Source of the DNA: Streptomyces sp. NBC_01478
Lineage (GTDB): Bacteria > Actinomycetota > Actinomycetes > Streptomycetales > Streptomycetaceae
Direction: 5' to 3'
Assembly (NCBI RefSeq): GCF_036227225.1
Contig: NZ_CP109444.1
Span: forward strand, 8,165,501 to 8,229,500
Length of the DNA stretch: 64,000 nucleotides
The position numbers were made by a program, and so were the translations under genes. Position 1 is the first letter of the stretch. The number at the start of each line of letters is the position of its first letter. Under the pieces are notes generated by a model. That model saw only the letters and a list, made by a program, of their open reading frames with translations. It ran no database searches and was not told where the DNA came from. Of the stretch, positions 1-9,390 are shown piece after piece.

Positions 1-1387
1 CCGAGTCCAGGTGCGCGGTCACGGTGTCCGAGTCCAGCTCGGCGACCACCGTCCCCGGGCGCACCGACGGCAGCGCCTCGACCAGCTCGCCGTCGTAGGT
101 GTAACCGCCGTTGATCACCCCGATGCCCTGCGCGGACGCGATCGGGGCGACCTGCCGGTACTCCTCCACGGTCCGCGTGAAGTGCACCACCGGGTGCCGC
201 TGCGCGAACTCCTCCAGGGACACCCGTCCGTCGGTCGTCTCGAAGGGGAGCCACGGCAGCATCGTGCGCAGCATCTCCTTGTCGTGCCGCGCCAGGGACT
301 TCACCCCCAGGTGGTGCACCGACAGGAACGCGGCCAGCCGCTCCGGATCGCCCGCGGCCAGCCCGGTCAGCCAGGAACGAATCCTTTCCCCGAGCGCCTC
401 CCGTACGGCGGCCAGCGTCTCGTCCTCGTACAGCGACTCGCGCGAGGCCGTGGGCCGCAGACTGTCCGTGTCCAGCACACAGCGCACGAAGAACGCCCAG
501 TCGGGCAGCAGTTGTTCGGCCCGCTCGGTCAGCAGCATGCCCTTGAGGTGCACCCGGTGACTCGCCCGCTGCGCCGGACTCACGGCACCGGGAAGGACGT
601 AGGCCACCCCCCGGATCCCCGCGAGCGGCACGGAGAGATCGATCGAGTCCAACGGCGTGAACCCGAACAGCTCGTGACAGTGCCGGGCCAGCGCCACCCG
701 CCGGGTGCTGGGACTCGGGTACGGCCGGTCCCACGGCGCGGGCAGATCGGTGATCGCCTCGCCGTCCACCCGGACGTCGTAGGGCAGCAGCGCCCCGAAG
801 TCCCGCGCCAGCGCGAGGACCCGCTCCTGGGAGAGCCACTCGCCGGCCCCGGCGCGCGCCACCAGGTGCACGGTGGTGCCCGGTTCGGCGCGCTCGGAGT
901 CGGGCAGGGTCCGCACGGTGTACGACCCGTCGTCGGTCGCCGTCCACTCCACGGGCGGCGCGTCGGGCGTACGGGCGCTGCGGCTGACGACCCGGATCCG
1001 CTCGGCGACCACGAAACAGGCCAGCAACCCGATGCCGAACTGCCCGAGGAAGTCGGAGCGGGCCTCCTGGAGGCCGTCGGCGCGCTTGGAGCTACGGCCG
1101 ATCGTCGCGAGGAGGTTGTGCACGTCCGCCTCGGTGAGCCCGACACCGGAGTCCTCGACGCGCAGGGTGCTGCCCTCGACGTACAGGCGCACGAGGGCAG
1201 GGGAGTCGGGCTGCTCGGCCCGGCGGGCGGTGATCGCGTCCACCGCGTTCTGCAGCAGTTCGCGCAGATAGACCTTGGGGCTGGAGTAGAGGTGATGGGA
1301 GAGCAGGTCCACCAGACCGCGCAGGTCGACCTGGAACGTATGAGGTGACTGGGATGCCTGGGATGACTGTGAGGTCTGGGAGTCCAT
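1..1387 (-). CDS. HSP90 family protein (HtpG-like ATPase chaperone), 3' end cut by window edge
   Basis: This is a cytosolic ATP-dependent chaperone of the HSP90/HtpG family; about 462 N-terminal codons are visible and the C-terminus lies beyond position 1. GHKL ATP-site motifs are clear: ELLQN near residues 43-47 (the Mg-coordinating Asn), DSGVG near 79-83 and GQFGIG near 115-120. The ATG at 1385-1387 is followed by a Ser/Gln-rich leader of about 14 residues before the conserved FQVDLRGLVDLLS segment. It diverges from recG across a 150-bp gap. Many actinomycetes carry a short HSP90 variant with a reduced C-terminal part, and this may be one, but the missing end prevents a decision between it and classical HtpG. 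Confidence 0.9.
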   Translation of the reverse strand, partial: MDSQTSQSSQASQSPHTFQVDLRGLVDLLSHHLYSSPKVYLRELLQNAVDAITARRAEQPDSPALVRLYVEGSTLRVEDSGVGLTEADVHNLLATIGRSSKRADGLQEARSDFLGQFGIGLLACFVVAERIRVVSRSARTPDAPPVEWTATDDGSYTVRTLPDSERAEPGTTVHLVARAGAGEWLSQERVLALARDFGALLPYDVRVDGEAITDLPAPWDRPYPSPSTRRVALARHCHELFGFTPLDSIDLSVPLAGIRGVAYVLPGAVSPAQRASHRVHLKGMLLTERAEQLLPDWAFFVRCVLDTDSLRPTASRESLYEDETLAAVREALGERIRSWLTGLAAGDPERLAAFLSVHHLGVKSLARHDKEMLRTMLPWLPFETTDGRVSLEEFAQRHPVVHFTRTVEEYRQVAPIASAQGIGVINGGYTYDGELVEALPSVRPGTVVAELDSDTVTAHLDS

Positions 1388-1556
1388 CGTCGCAGCGCCG
1401 AGGTGGGGGAGGTGCGTTCGGCGCGGGGGTCGGGCGGTCCCTGTGAGGCGGTGACCGCGGGGGGATGGCCGGAGCACGCCATCCTAGGCCGCGAACGACC
1501 CGCCTGACCAGGACTTTCGCAAGACGTATACGGCATTGTCAGTGGCGTGGTGTGCA

Positions 1557-3776
1557 ATGGATCTCGTGCCCGCACTGGAAGAACCACTAGAACAGCCATT
1601 GAAAACAGTGCTCGGCCCCGCCACCGCGAAGGTGATGGCCGAGCATCTCGGCCTGCACACCGTGGGCGACCTCCTGCACCACTATCCGCGCAGATACGAG
1701 GAGCGGGGCCAGCTCACGCACCTCGCCGACCTGCCGATGGACGAGCACGTCACCGTGGTTGCCCAGGTCGCCGACGCCCGCCTGCACACCTTCGCGTCCA
1801 GCAAGGCCCCCCGGGGCAAGGGCCAGCGCCTCGAAGTCACGATCACGGACGGCAGCGGCCGGCTCCAACTCGTCTTCTTCGGCTCGGGAGTTCACAAACC
1901 CCACAAGGAACTCCTGCCGGGCACACGCGCGATGTTCGCGGGCAAGGTCTCGGTCTTCAACCGCCGCCTGCAACTCGCGCATCCGGCATACGAGTTGCTG
2001 AAGGGCGACGCGGAGGAGACGGTGGAGACCTGGGCGGGCACCCTGATCCCCATCTACCCCGCCACCGCCAAACTGGAGTCCTGGAAGATCGGCAAGGCCC
2101 TCCAGACAGCCCTGCCCAGCGCCCAGGAGGCCGTCGACCCCCTCCCGGACTCCCTCCGCGAGGGCCGCGGCCTGGTCTCCCTCCCGGAAGCCCTCCTCAA
2201 GATCCACCGCCCCCACACCAAGGCGGACATCGCCGCGGCCCGCGACCGCCTCAAGTGGGACGAGGCCTTCGTCCTCCAGGTGGCCCTCGCCCGCCGCCGC
2301 CACGCCGACGCCCAACTCCCGGCCGTAGCCCGCGAACCGTCCCCCGACGGCCTCCTCACCGCCTTCGACGACCGCCTCCCGTTCACCCTCACGGACGGGC
2401 AGGTGAAGGTGTCCAAGGAGATCTTCGACGACTTGGCGACGGAACATCCGATGCATCGGTTGTTGCAGGGGGAGGTGGGCAGCGGCAAAACCATGGTCGC
2501 GCTCCGCGCCATGCTCGCGGTCGTGGACGCCGGCGGCCAGGCCGCGATGCTCGCGCCCACCGAAGTCCTCGCGCAGCAGCACCACCGCTCCATCACCGAG
2601 ATGATGGGGGAGCTGGCCGAGGGCGGGATGCTGGGCGGGGCCGAGCGGGCCACCAAGGTCACGCTGCTCACCGGCTCGATGGGGACGGCCGCCCGCCGCC
2701 AGGCCCTCCTCGACCTCGTCACCGGCGAGGCCGGGATCGTGATCGGCACGCACGCGTTGATCGAGGACAAGGTCCAGTTCCACGACCTGGGCCTGGTCGT
2801 GGTCGACGAACAGCACCGCTTCGGCGTGGAGCAGCGCGACGCCCTGCGCGGCAAGGGCAAGCAGCCTCCGCATCTGCTCGTCATGACCGCCACCCCCATC
2901 CCGCGCACGGTCGCCATGACGGTCTTCGGCGACCTGGAGACCTCCGTCCTCGACCAACTCCCGGCGGGCCGCTCGCCGATCGCCAGCCATGTCGTCCCCG
3001 CCGCTGACAAGCCGCACTTCCTGGCCCGCGCCTGGGAGCGGGTCCGCGAGGAGGTGAGCAACGGCCATCAGGCGTACGTCGTCTGCCCACGCATCGGCGA
3101 CGAGGACGACGACCCCAAGAAGGCCGGCAAGAAGAAGTCCGCCGAGGACGAGGCGGAGAAGCGCCCGCCGCTCGCCGTCCTCGACATCGCTGCCCAGCTC
3201 GCCAAGGGCCCGCTCCAGGGGCTGAGGATCGAGGTGCTGCACGGCCGTATGCACCCCGACGACAAGGACGCCGTGATGCGCCGCTTCGCCGCCGGGGACA
3301 CGGACGTCCTCGTCGCCACCACCGTCATCGAGGTCGGCGTCAACGTGCCCAACGCCACGGCCATGGTGATCATGGACGCCGACCGCTTCGGCGTCTCCCA
3401 GCTCCACCAGCTCCGCGGCCGAGTGGGCCGAGGCTCGGCGGCCGGCCTCTGTCTCCTGGTCAGCGAGATGCCCGAGGCCAGCCCGGCCCGCCAACGCCTC
3501 AACTCCGTCGCCTCCACCCTCGACGGCTTCGAACTCTCCCGCATCGACCTCGAACAGCGGCGCGAGGGCGATGTGCTGGGACAGGCGCAGTCCGGTGCCC
3601 GCACTTCCCTCCGGGTGCTGTCGGTCATCGAGGACGAGGAGGTCATCGCGGAGGCGAGGGAGGAGGCGACGGCGGTGGTGGCGACCGATCCGGAGCTGAC
3701 GGCACTTCCCGGCTTGCGGACAGCCCTGGATGCCCTCTTGGACGAGGAGAGGGAGCAGTACTTGGAAAAGGGCTAG
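1557..3776 (+). CDS. recG: ATP-dependent DNA helicase RecG
   Basis: RecG remodels stalled replication forks and branch-migrates Holliday junctions. The protein is about 739 aa, normal for the family. It has an N-terminal wedge/OB domain (residues about 60-170), a Walker A motif in GEVGSGKT near 305, a DEQH box near 417 and helicase motif VI with HQLRGRVGRG. A Lys/Glu-rich insert (KKAGKKKSAEDEAEK, about 520-535) sits in the second helicase lobe; low-complexity inserts there are common in actinobacterial copies. I chose ATG 1557 (MDLVPAL) because conservation starts there; in-frame TTG 1536 and GTG 1542 are alternatives. It precedes rsmD, separated by an interspersed repeat. Confidence 0.96.
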   Translation: MDLVPALEEPLEQPLKTVLGPATAKVMAEHLGLHTVGDLLHHYPRRYEERGQLTHLADLPMDEHVTVVAQVADARLHTFASSKAPRGKGQRLEVTITDGSGRLQLVFFGSGVHKPHKELLPGTRAMFAGKVSVFNRRLQLAHPAYELLKGDAEETVETWAGTLIPIYPATAKLESWKIGKALQTALPSAQEAVDPLPDSLREGRGLVSLPEALLKIHRPHTKADIAAARDRLKWDEAFVLQVALARRRHADAQLPAVAREPSPDGLLTAFDDRLPFTLTDGQVKVSKEIFDDLATEHPMHRLLQGEVGSGKTMVALRAMLAVVDAGGQAAMLAPTEVLAQQHHRSITEMMGELAEGGMLGGAERATKVTLLTGSMGTAARRQALLDLVTGEAGIVIGTHALIEDKVQFHDLGLVVVDEQHRFGVEQRDALRGKGKQPPHLLVMTATPIPRTVAMTVFGDLETSVLDQLPAGRSPIASHVVPAADKPHFLARAWERVREEVSNGHQAYVVCPRIGDEDDDPKKAGKKKSAEDEAEKRPPLAVLDIAAQLAKGPLQGLRIEVLHGRMHPDDKDAVMRRFAAGDTDVLVATTVIEVGVNVPNATAMVIMDADRFGVSQLHQLRGRVGRGSAAGLCLLVSEMPEASPARQRLNSVASTLDGFELSRIDLEQRREGDVLGQAQSGARTSLRVLSVIEDEEVIAEAREEATAVVATDPELTALPGLRTALDALLDEEREQYLEKG

Positions 3777-3790
3777 CGGTGATACCCCAG

Positions 3791-3847
3791 GCGCGCGGGG
3801 CTGTAGTCCATATGCGGCTACCGCCGCGCGAGCGCGACCAGCCACAA
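3791..3847 (+). repeat. Interspersed palindromic repeat, copy A (recG-rsmD gap)
   Basis: This stretch reads GCGCGGGGCTGTA, then an ATATGCGGCT hairpin core, then GCGCGACCAGCC. The same modules recur at 13701-13766, 20061-20140 and 47891-47962, the last two on the opposite strand. The inner part (GCGGC...GCCGC) can fold. It fills most of the space between recG and rsmD. Confidence 0.75.
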
Positions 3848-3882
3848 TGAAACCTGAAGCCGCCCACGATCAAGGACCCAAG

Positions 3883-4470
3883 ATGACCCGCGTGATCGCC
3901 GGCGAAGCCGGCGGACGTCGACTCGCCGTCCCGCCCGGCACCGGAACCCGCCCCACCTCCGACCGCGCACGCGAGGGCCTCTTCTCCACCTGGCAGTCCC
4001 TCCTGGGCACCCCCCTGAACGGCGAAAGGGTCCTGGACCTGTACGCCGGCTCCGGAGCCGTGGGCCTCGAAGCCCTCTCCCGCGGCGCGAGCCACACCCT
4101 CCTCGTCGAGGCCGACCCGAAGGCCGCCCGCGTCATCAGGGAGAACGTCAAGAACGTCGGCCTCCCCGGCGCCGAGGTCAGGGCGGGCAAAGCCGAACAG
4201 ATCGTCCAGACGCCGGCGCCGACAGACCCGTACGACATCGTCTTCCTCGACCCGCCGTACGTTGTCCCAGATCACGATCTTCGGGAGATTCTCCTCACAC
4301 TCCGGTCGGGGGGCTGGCTCGCGCCGGACGCGCTCGTCACCGTGGAGCGCAGCACCAGAGGCGGCGAATTCGGGTGGCCGGACGGATTCGACGCGATCCG
4401 GGCCCGTCGCTACGGCGAAGGGACCTTTTGGTACGGTCGCGCCGCCTCTACGTGCGAAGACGCACGATGA
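3883..4470 (+). CDS. rsmD: 16S rRNA (guanine966-N2)-methyltransferase RsmD
   Basis: RsmD methylates N2 of G966 in 16S rRNA using S-adenosylmethionine. The 195-aa protein has the SAM-binding [15 protein letters not shown] segment (about residues 50-64) and the catalytic LDPPY motif (about 125), the (N/D)PPY box of amino-methyltransferases. Start ATG 3883 gives [14 protein letters not shown], the conserved family N-terminus; upstream in-frame codons run through the interspersed repeat and are unlikely to be used. Its TGA lies just upstream of coaD, and the two genes are commonly adjacent in actinobacteria. Confidence 0.95.
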   Translation: MTRVIAGEAGGRRLAVPPGTGTRPTSDRAREGLFSTWQSLLGTPLNGERVLDLYAGSGAVGLEALSRGASHTLLVEADPKAARVIRENVKNVGLPGAEVRAGKAEQIVQTPAPTDPYDIVFLDPPYVVPDHDLREILLTLRSGGWLAPDALVTVERSTRGGEFGWPDGFDAIRARRYGEGTFWYGRAASTCEDAR

Positions 4471-4496
4471 CCGGACCGGAGAGCGAGGGAACTCAG

Positions 4497-4976
4497 TTGC
4501 GCCGCGCCGTTTGTCCGGGGTCGTTCGACCCCATCACCAATGGACACCTCGACATCATCGCCCGTGCCTCCAGGCTGTACGACGTCGTGCACGTCGTCGT
4601 GATGATCAACCAGTCGAAGAAAGGCATGTTCACCGTCGACGAGCGGATCGAGCTGATCCGCGAGGTCACCGCCGAGTTCGGCAACGTCCAGGTCGAGGCC
4701 TACCACGGCCTGCTCGTCGACTTCTGCAAGCAGCGCGACATCCCGGCCATCGTCAAGGGCCTGCGCGCGGTCAGCGACTTCGACTACGAACTCCAGATGG
4801 CCCAGATGAACAACGGACTGTCGGGCGTCGAAACCCTGTTCATCCCGACCAGCCCCACCTACAGCTTCCTGTCGTCCTCGCTGGTCAAGGAGGTCGCGCA
4901 GTGGGGCGGCGACATCTCCCACCTGGTGCCGGCCGTCGTCCTGGAAGCGCTCACGGAGCGGCTCGGCAAGAGCTGA
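4497..4976 (+). CDS. coaD: Pantetheine-phosphate adenylyltransferase CoaD
   Basis: CoaD transfers AMP from ATP to 4'-phosphopantetheine, the penultimate step of coenzyme A synthesis. The 159-aa protein has the nucleotidyltransferase motif [15 protein letters not shown] at the N-terminus and the YSFLSSS segment near the C-terminus. Two starts are possible: ATG 4467, overlapping the rsmD stop as ATGA, or TTG 4497. TTG is preferred because GAGGGA lies at a good distance upstream and because [12 protein letters not shown] matches the usual N-terminus of the family; the ATG would add ten non-conserved residues. It is probably cotranscribed with rsmD. Confidence 0.93.
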   Translation: MRRAVCPGSFDPITNGHLDIIARASRLYDVVHVVVMINQSKKGMFTVDERIELIREVTAEFGNVQVEAYHGLLVDFCKQRDIPAIVKGLRAVSDFDYELQMAQMNNGLSGVETLFIPTSPTYSFLSSSLVKEVAQWGGDISHLVPAVVLEALTERLGKS

Positions 4977-5075
4977 GGGACTGACAGTGCGTCACCCGGT
5001 GTCGGGCGGGGCGGGAGTGGTCGTACAGTCGACCCGTCCGTCTCCAACACGTCGGTAGAGAGTGGCGAGCACACG

Positions 5076-6164
5076 GTGGACGTGCAGAAGAAGCTCGACG
5101 AGATCGTCGCCTCGGTCTCCAGCGCCCGGTCCATGCCCATGTCGGCCTCGTGCGTGGTCAACCGCGCCGAGCTGCTCACGCTGCTCGAAGAGGTGCGCGC
5201 GGCCCTGCCCGACTCGCTGGCGGAGGCGCAGGAGCTGATCGGCGGCCGGCACGAGATGGTCGAGCAGGCCCGCCAGGAGGCCGAGCGGATCATCCAGACC
5301 GCGCACGCCGAGCGCGGCTCGCTGATCTCCGACACCGAGGTCGCCCGCCGCTCGCAGAACGAGGCCGACCGCATCCTCGCCGAGGCCCGCCAGGAGGCCG
5401 AGGAGGTCCGCGCGGAGGCCGACGACTACGTCGACTCCAAGCTCGCCAACTTCGAGGTCGTCCTCACCAAGACCCTCGGCTCGGTCGGCCGCGGCCGCGA
5501 GAAGCTGCTCGGCACGGGCCCCGGCATCGACGACCAGGGCTACGAGGACGAGGACGCCCCCGAGCGCAGCCACGACCCCGAGACCCTGCGCCGCGACGCC
5601 GACGCGTACGTGGACGTCAAGCTCGGCGCCTTCGAGGCGGTCCTCGCCAAGACCCTGGAGGCCGTGGGGAAGGGCCGGCAGAAGCTGCACGGCCGGCTCG
5701 CCAGCGACGACCTCGGGGCCCTCGCCCTCGACGACGACGGCAACCAGGTCCAGCACACCAGCGACGCCGACTACCTCGCCGACCTCGCCACCGTCACGGA
5801 CACCCCGGTCTCGGCGACCCCGCTCCAGCCCGAGCAGCAGGACTACGCCCCGCAGGCGGCCTACGACTACCAGCAGACCGCCCAGCAGCAGGATCCGTAC
5901 GGCTATCAGCAGCAGGGCTACGCCCAGCCCCAGCAGCAGGACCCCTACGGGTACCAGCAGGCGGACCCCTACGCCTATCAGGGCTACGACACCGGCCAGC
6001 AGCCCGTGTACGACCCGAACCAGATGCAGCAGGCCCAGCTCGACCAGCAGGGGCAGCAGACCCAGGGGCAGCAGGGCTACGCCCTCGACGAGACCAGCCT
6101 CTTCGACACCGGCATGATCAGCGCGGAGCAGCTGCGGGCGTACGAGCAAGGTCGAGGCCTGTAA
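5076..6164 (+). CDS. DivIVA/SepIVA-like coiled-coil protein with Gln/Tyr-rich tail
   Basis: This 362-aa cytoplasmic protein begins MDVQKKLDEIV and has an Ala/Glu/Arg-rich coiled coil (residues about 60-130). Two related segments follow (DDYVDSKLANFEVVLTKTL near 118 and DAYVDVKLGAFEAVLAKTL near 177), so a unit of about 20 residues is duplicated inside the protein. Databases often label relatives ATP synthase subunit B-like; the mycobacterial relative SepIVA acts in septum or cell-wall assembly. From about residue 250 the sequence is dominated by Gln, Tyr, Pro and Gly (repeated DPYGYQQ-type units), a low-complexity tail. Start GTG 5076; GTG 5082 is an alternative. Role in polar growth or division is inferred. 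Confidence 0.8.
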   Translation: MDVQKKLDEIVASVSSARSMPMSASCVVNRAELLTLLEEVRAALPDSLAEAQELIGGRHEMVEQARQEAERIIQTAHAERGSLISDTEVARRSQNEADRILAEARQEAEEVRAEADDYVDSKLANFEVVLTKTLGSVGRGREKLLGTGPGIDDQGYEDEDAPERSHDPETLRRDADAYVDVKLGAFEAVLAKTLEAVGKGRQKLHGRLASDDLGALALDDDGNQVQHTSDADYLADLATVTDTPVSATPLQPEQQDYAPQAAYDYQQTAQQQDPYGYQQQGYAQPQQQDPYGYQQADPYAYQGYDTGQQPVYDPNQMQQAQLDQQGQQTQGQQGYALDETSLFDTGMISAEQLRAYEQGRGL

Positions 6165-6176
6165 GGATCCACCGGA

Positions 6177-6206
6177 TTGGGCCGTGAGCGAAAGGTCCAG
6201 TATCCT
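6177..6206 (+). promoter_or_regulatory. Candidate promoter for the DUF177-rpmF-rnc-mutM group
   Basis: TTGGGC at 6177-6182 and TATCCT at 6201-6206 are spaced 18 bp, a reasonable fit to a vegetative promoter, just after the preceding gene and about 90 bp ahead of the DUF177 start. Assigned by motif only. Confidence 0.4.
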
Positions 6207-6298
6207 GGCTCTTCGGTCGCGTGTACGTCCGCGATCAACGCTGCCCGGAAGCACCGAAGGGCGGCGTCCTCTTGAGCTCAGCAGACCGAAAGACAGGG

Positions 6299-6952
6299 AT
6301 GGCTCTGAACGCCCGCCTCGACCACCGCAACCCACTCGTGTTCGACACTCACGAGCTGGGTCGGCGTCCCGGTGCGCAGCAGCGCCTGAACCGTTCGATC
6401 GAGGCTCCCAAGGATCTCGGGATCCAGGGAGTCATCGGAGTGCCGGAAGGCGCCCCGATGGAGCTCGACCTCCGCCTTGAGTCGGTCATGGAAGGGGTGC
6501 TTGTCACAGGCACCGCCCGTGCAACGGCCAAGGGGGAGTGCGTAAGGTGTCTGGAGCCGCTTGAGCTGTCGCTCGAAGCGGACTTCCAGGAGATGTTCTC
6601 GTACCCTGACGCCGACGACCGTGGCCGTGTGAAAGCGGAACCGGTCGACGACGCCGAGGAAGACGAGGACATGCTCTTCATCGAGGACGGCTTGTTCGAC
6701 CTCGAGCCCGTGCTGCGCGATGCGGTGGTGCTCGCACTGCCGATGCAGCCGGTGTGCCAGGACGACTGTCTGGGCCTGTGCTCCGAGTGTGGAGTGCGGC
6801 TCACGGACGACCCGGACCACCACCATGAAGCCGTCGACATCCGTTGGGCGGCACTGCAGGGACTCGCCGGTTCACTCGAAGACGGCGAGAAGGACGAGAT
6901 CAGTGGCGAAGCGCCCCGACCGGCGCGCGCCAACGAGAAGCAGGAGAAGTAG
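6299..6952 (+). CDS. YceD/DUF177 family protein (rRNA-accumulation factor family)
   Basis: A 217-aa member of the YceD/DUF177 family, typically encoded directly before rpmF, as here (2-bp gap). Bacterial and plastid relatives affect 23S rRNA processing or accumulation. The family core contains [10 protein letters not shown] near residue 80 and a C-terminal CxxxC...CSECG pattern ([14 protein letters not shown]) consistent with metal binding. An acidic stretch DDAEEDEDM lies mid-protein. ATG 6299 begins the conserved [20 protein letters not shown] 6272 has a better-spaced purine-rich upstream sequence (AAGGGCGG), so translation may start nine codons earlier. Confidence 0.85.
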   Translation: MALNARLDHRNPLVFDTHELGRRPGAQQRLNRSIEAPKDLGIQGVIGVPEGAPMELDLRLESVMEGVLVTGTARATAKGECVRCLEPLELSLEADFQEMFSYPDADDRGRVKAEPVDDAEEDEDMLFIEDGLFDLEPVLRDAVVLALPMQPVCQDDCLGLCSECGVRLTDDPDHHHEAVDIRWAALQGLAGSLEDGEKDEISGEAPRPARANEKQEK

Positions 6953-6954
6953 CC

Positions 6955-7128
6955 GTGGCTGTTCCGAAGCGGAAGATGTCGCGCAGCAACACGCGCCACC
7001 GCCGGTCGCAGTGGAAGGCTGCGGTCACCCCTCTGGTTGCGTGCGAGCGCTGCCACGAGCCCAAGCAGCAGCACATCGCGTGCCCGTCTTGCGGCACGTA
7101 CAACAAGCGCCAGGTCCTCGAGGTCTGA
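6955..7128 (+). CDS. rpmF: 50S ribosomal protein L32
   Basis: A 57-aa ribosomal protein of the large subunit. It begins with GTG ([17 protein letters not shown]) and contains an intact four-Cys zinc ribbon: CERC followed by CPSC. Streptomyces genomes often have a second, Cys-less L32 copy used under zinc limitation; this is the zinc-containing form. It starts 2 bp after the DUF177 stop and ends 19 bp before rnc, so translational coupling is likely. Confidence 0.97.
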   Translation: MAVPKRKMSRSNTRHRRSQWKAAVTPLVACERCHEPKQQHIACPSCGTYNKRQVLEV

Positions 7129-7147
7129 GCGGCTGGTGAGAGGCTCC

Positions 7148-7990
7148 ATGTCTGACGTCAAGGCGGACTCAATCGCCAAGAACCAGGCGGACACGGCCTC
7201 GTCCCCCACGCTGTTGGAAGGGCGGCTCGGGTATCACCTCGAGTCCGCCCTTCTGGTGCGTGCGCTGACCCACCGTTCGTACGCGTACGAGAACGGCGGT
7301 CTGCCGACGAACGAGCGGCTGGAGTTCCTCGGGGACTCCGTGCTCGGCCTCGTCGTCACGGACACGCTGTACACGACCCACCCCGACCTGCCCGAAGGCC
7401 AACTGGCCAAGCTGCGGGCCGCGGTGGTCAATTCTCGTGCGCTGGCGGAGGTCGGTCGCGGTCTGGAACTCGGCTCCTTCATCCGGCTCGGCCGCGGTGA
7501 AGAGGGCACGGGTGGCCGGGACAAGGCGTCCATCCTCGCCGACACCCTTGAAGCGGTGATCGGCGCGGTCTATCTCGACCAGGGCCTCGACGCGGCCTCC
7601 GAACTGGTGCACCGCCTGTTCGACCCGCTCATCGAGAAGTCCTCGAACCTCGGTGCCGGCCTGGACTGGAAGACCAGTCTCCAGGAGCTCACCGCGACCG
7701 AAAGCCTCGGCGTGCCCGAGTACCTGGTCACGGAGACCGGCCCCGATCACGAGAAGACCTTCACTGCTGCCGCCCGCGTCGGAGGCGTCTCGTACGGCAC
7801 CGGCACCGGCCGCAGCAAGAAGGAGGCGGAGCAGCAGGCCGCCGAGTCCGCCTGGCGGTCCATCCGGGCCGACGCGGACGAGCGCGCCAAGAAGGCGAAG
7901 GAGGCGGCCGAACAGCCCGCCGAGCTCACCACCGAGGCCGCTGAGCAGCCTGCCGAGGAGAGCGCCGACCCTTCGTCGGCGTCCGCCTGA
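7148..7990 (+). CDS. rnc: Ribonuclease III (double-stranded RNA endonuclease)
   Basis: RNase III cleaves double-stranded RNA in rRNA processing and mRNA decay; in S. coelicolor the homologue (absB) is also required globally for antibiotic production. The 280-aa protein has the signature [13 protein letters not shown] near residues 56-68, the second acidic site [13 protein letters not shown] near 134, and a C-terminal dsRNA-binding domain (about 173-241, ending in [14 protein letters not shown]). An Ala/Glu-rich tail of about 35 residues follows. Start ATG 7148 overlaps no neighbour; rpmF ends 19 bp upstream. A hairpin separates it from mutM. Confidence 0.96.
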   Translation: MSDVKADSIAKNQADTASSPTLLEGRLGYHLESALLVRALTHRSYAYENGGLPTNERLEFLGDSVLGLVVTDTLYTTHPDLPEGQLAKLRAAVVNSRALAEVGRGLELGSFIRLGRGEEGTGGRDKASILADTLEAVIGAVYLDQGLDAASELVHRLFDPLIEKSSNLGAGLDWKTSLQELTATESLGVPEYLVTETGPDHEKTFTAAARVGGVSYGTGTGRSKKEAEQQAAESAWRSIRADADERAKKAKEAAEQPAELTTEAAEQPAEESADPSSASA

Positions 7991-8004
7991 CCGAACAGCA
8001 CGAC

Positions 8005-8039
8005 CCGAGCGCCCGTCCCCGAGTGGGGCGGGCGCTCGG
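8005..8039 (+). terminator. Stem-loop between rnc and mutM
   Basis: CCGAGCGCCCGTCCCC (8005-8020) pairs with GGGGCGGGCGCTCGG (8025-8039) with one bulged base and a GAGT loop. No U-tract follows. It lies 30 bp ahead of the mutM start and could reduce readthrough or mark an mRNA end. Confidence 0.6.
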
Positions 8040-8069
8040 ATCGTTCACCCGTCACCAGCAGGGGATGCC

Positions 8070-8924
8070 ATGCCCGAGTTGCCCGAGGTCGAGGTAGTCC
8101 GGCGAGGTCTGGAGCGGTGGGTCGCCCAGCGCACCGTCGCCGATGCCGAGGTGCTGCATCCGCGTGCGGTACGACGTCATGTCGCCGGCGCCGACGACTT
8201 CGCGCACCGGCTCAAGGGGCATCGCATCGGCACGCCGAGCCGGCGCGGCAAGTACCTGTGGCTGCCGCTGGAGGACACCCACCAGGCGGTGCTGGCCCAC
8301 CTCGGGATGAGTGGTCAACTCCTCGTCCAGCAGCACGAGTTCCCCGACGAGAAGCACCTGCGCATCCGGGTCCGGTTCGCCGACGGCCTGGGCACCGAAC
8401 TCCGCTTCGTCGACCAACGCACCTTCGGCGGGCTGTCGTTGCACGACACCACCCCGGACGGACTGCCGGACGTCATCGCGCACATCGCGCGTGACCCCCT
8501 GGACCCGTTGTTCGACGACGAGTTGTTCCACCAGGCCCTGCGCCGCAAGCGCACGACCATCAAACGGGCCCTGCTGGACCAGTCGTTGATCAGCGGGGTC
8601 GGCAACATCTATGCGGACGAGGCCCTTTGGCGGGCCCGCGTCCACTACGAACGCCCGACCGCGAGCTTCACCCGCCCGCGCACCGCCGAACTCCTGGGCC
8701 ACGCACGGGACGTGATGAACGCGGCCCTCGACGTGGGCGGCACCAGCTTCGACAGCCTGTACGTCAACGTGAACGGGGAGTCGGGCTACTTCGACCGCTC
8801 GCTCGACGCGTACGGCCGCGAGGGCCTGCCGTGCCGGCGCTGCGGTACGCCGATGAAGCGGCAGGCGTGGATGAACCGCTCGAGCTACTTCTGCCCGAAG
8901 TGCCAGAGGGCGCCCAGGGGTTAG
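8070..8924 (+). CDS. mutM: Formamidopyrimidine-DNA glycosylase (Fpg/MutM)
   Basis: Bifunctional glycosylase/AP-lyase that removes 8-oxoguanine and ring-opened purines from DNA. The 284-aa protein starts MPELPEVE; Pro2 and Glu3 are the catalytic residues and are intact. The helix-two-turn-helix [20 protein letters not shown] and the C-terminal zinc finger (CRRCGTPM...CPKCQ) are present. Start ATG 8070 is fixed by the requirement for Pro at position 2. It ends convergently with the HxlR-family gene. Confidence 0.96.
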   Translation: MPELPEVEVVRRGLERWVAQRTVADAEVLHPRAVRRHVAGADDFAHRLKGHRIGTPSRRGKYLWLPLEDTHQAVLAHLGMSGQLLVQQHEFPDEKHLRIRVRFADGLGTELRFVDQRTFGGLSLHDTTPDGLPDVIAHIARDPLDPLFDDELFHQALRRKRTTIKRALLDQSLISGVGNIYADEALWRARVHYERPTASFTRPRTAELLGHARDVMNAALDVGGTSFDSLYVNVNGESGYFDRSLDAYGREGLPCRRCGTPMKRQAWMNRSSYFCPKCQRAPRG

Positions 8925-8967
8925 AGGTCGCCGAGGGGGCAGGGGGGCGCCGAAGGGCTCCCGGGTC

Positions 8968-9369
8968 TCAGAGTGCGCCGCGTGTCTCGTCGTAGCGCGT
9001 GCGGGCCGCGAGGACGTCACCCATGCGGGACTCCACGAAGTCGACGAGCCCCATGAGGCGTTCGGCGACGCCGTGGCCCAGGGGGGTCAACTCGTAGTCC
9101 ACGCGCGGTGGGTTGGTCGGCTGGGCCTCGCGGTGGACCAGGCCGTCGCGCTCCAGGGCGTGCAGGGTCTGCGAGAGCATCTTCTCGCTCACGCCGTCGA
9201 CACGGCGCCGCAGTTCGTTGAAGCGCAGCGAGCCCTCGTGCAGCGCGCACAGGGTGAGTCCGCCCCAGCGGCCCGTGACGTGCTCCAGGGTGCCTCGGGA
9301 GGGGCAAGCCCTTGCGAAGACGCTGTACGGGAAGTTCTGCTCCTCCGTACGCTCCTGGGTGGTGTCCAT
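8968..9369 (-). CDS. HxlR-family winged-helix transcriptional regulator
   Basis: A 133-aa MarR-like winged-helix DNA-binding protein of the HxlR/DUF24 family. Conserved features are the GRWGGLTLCALHEGSLRFNELRRRVDGVSEKMLSQ region cut into helix-turn-helix and the DGLVHRE wing. One Cys (Cys22) lies just before the DNA-binding domain, at the position where redox-sensing members carry their reactive Cys; the ligand or stress is unknown. It is flanked by convergent mutM and by the CAP-domain gene upstream on the same strand. An operator-like set of repeats lies at 9391-9430 directly upstream of its start, suggesting autoregulation. Confidence 0.88.
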   Translation of the reverse strand: MDTTQERTEEQNFPYSVFARACPSRGTLEHVTGRWGGLTLCALHEGSLRFNELRRRVDGVSEKMLSQTLHALERDGLVHREAQPTNPPRVDYELTPLGHGVAERLMGLVDFVESRMGDVLAARTRYDETRGAL

Positions 9370-9390
9370 ATCCCAAGCGTACGCGAACGC

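Noticed and set aside
1587..3845. Long minus-strand open frame opposite recG
   Set aside because: High-GC antisense frame; the plus strand encodes a full RecG with all motifs.
3730..3882. Longer RsmD start
   Set aside because: Would translate the recG tail and the interspersed repeat; conserved RsmD starts at [11 protein letters not shown].
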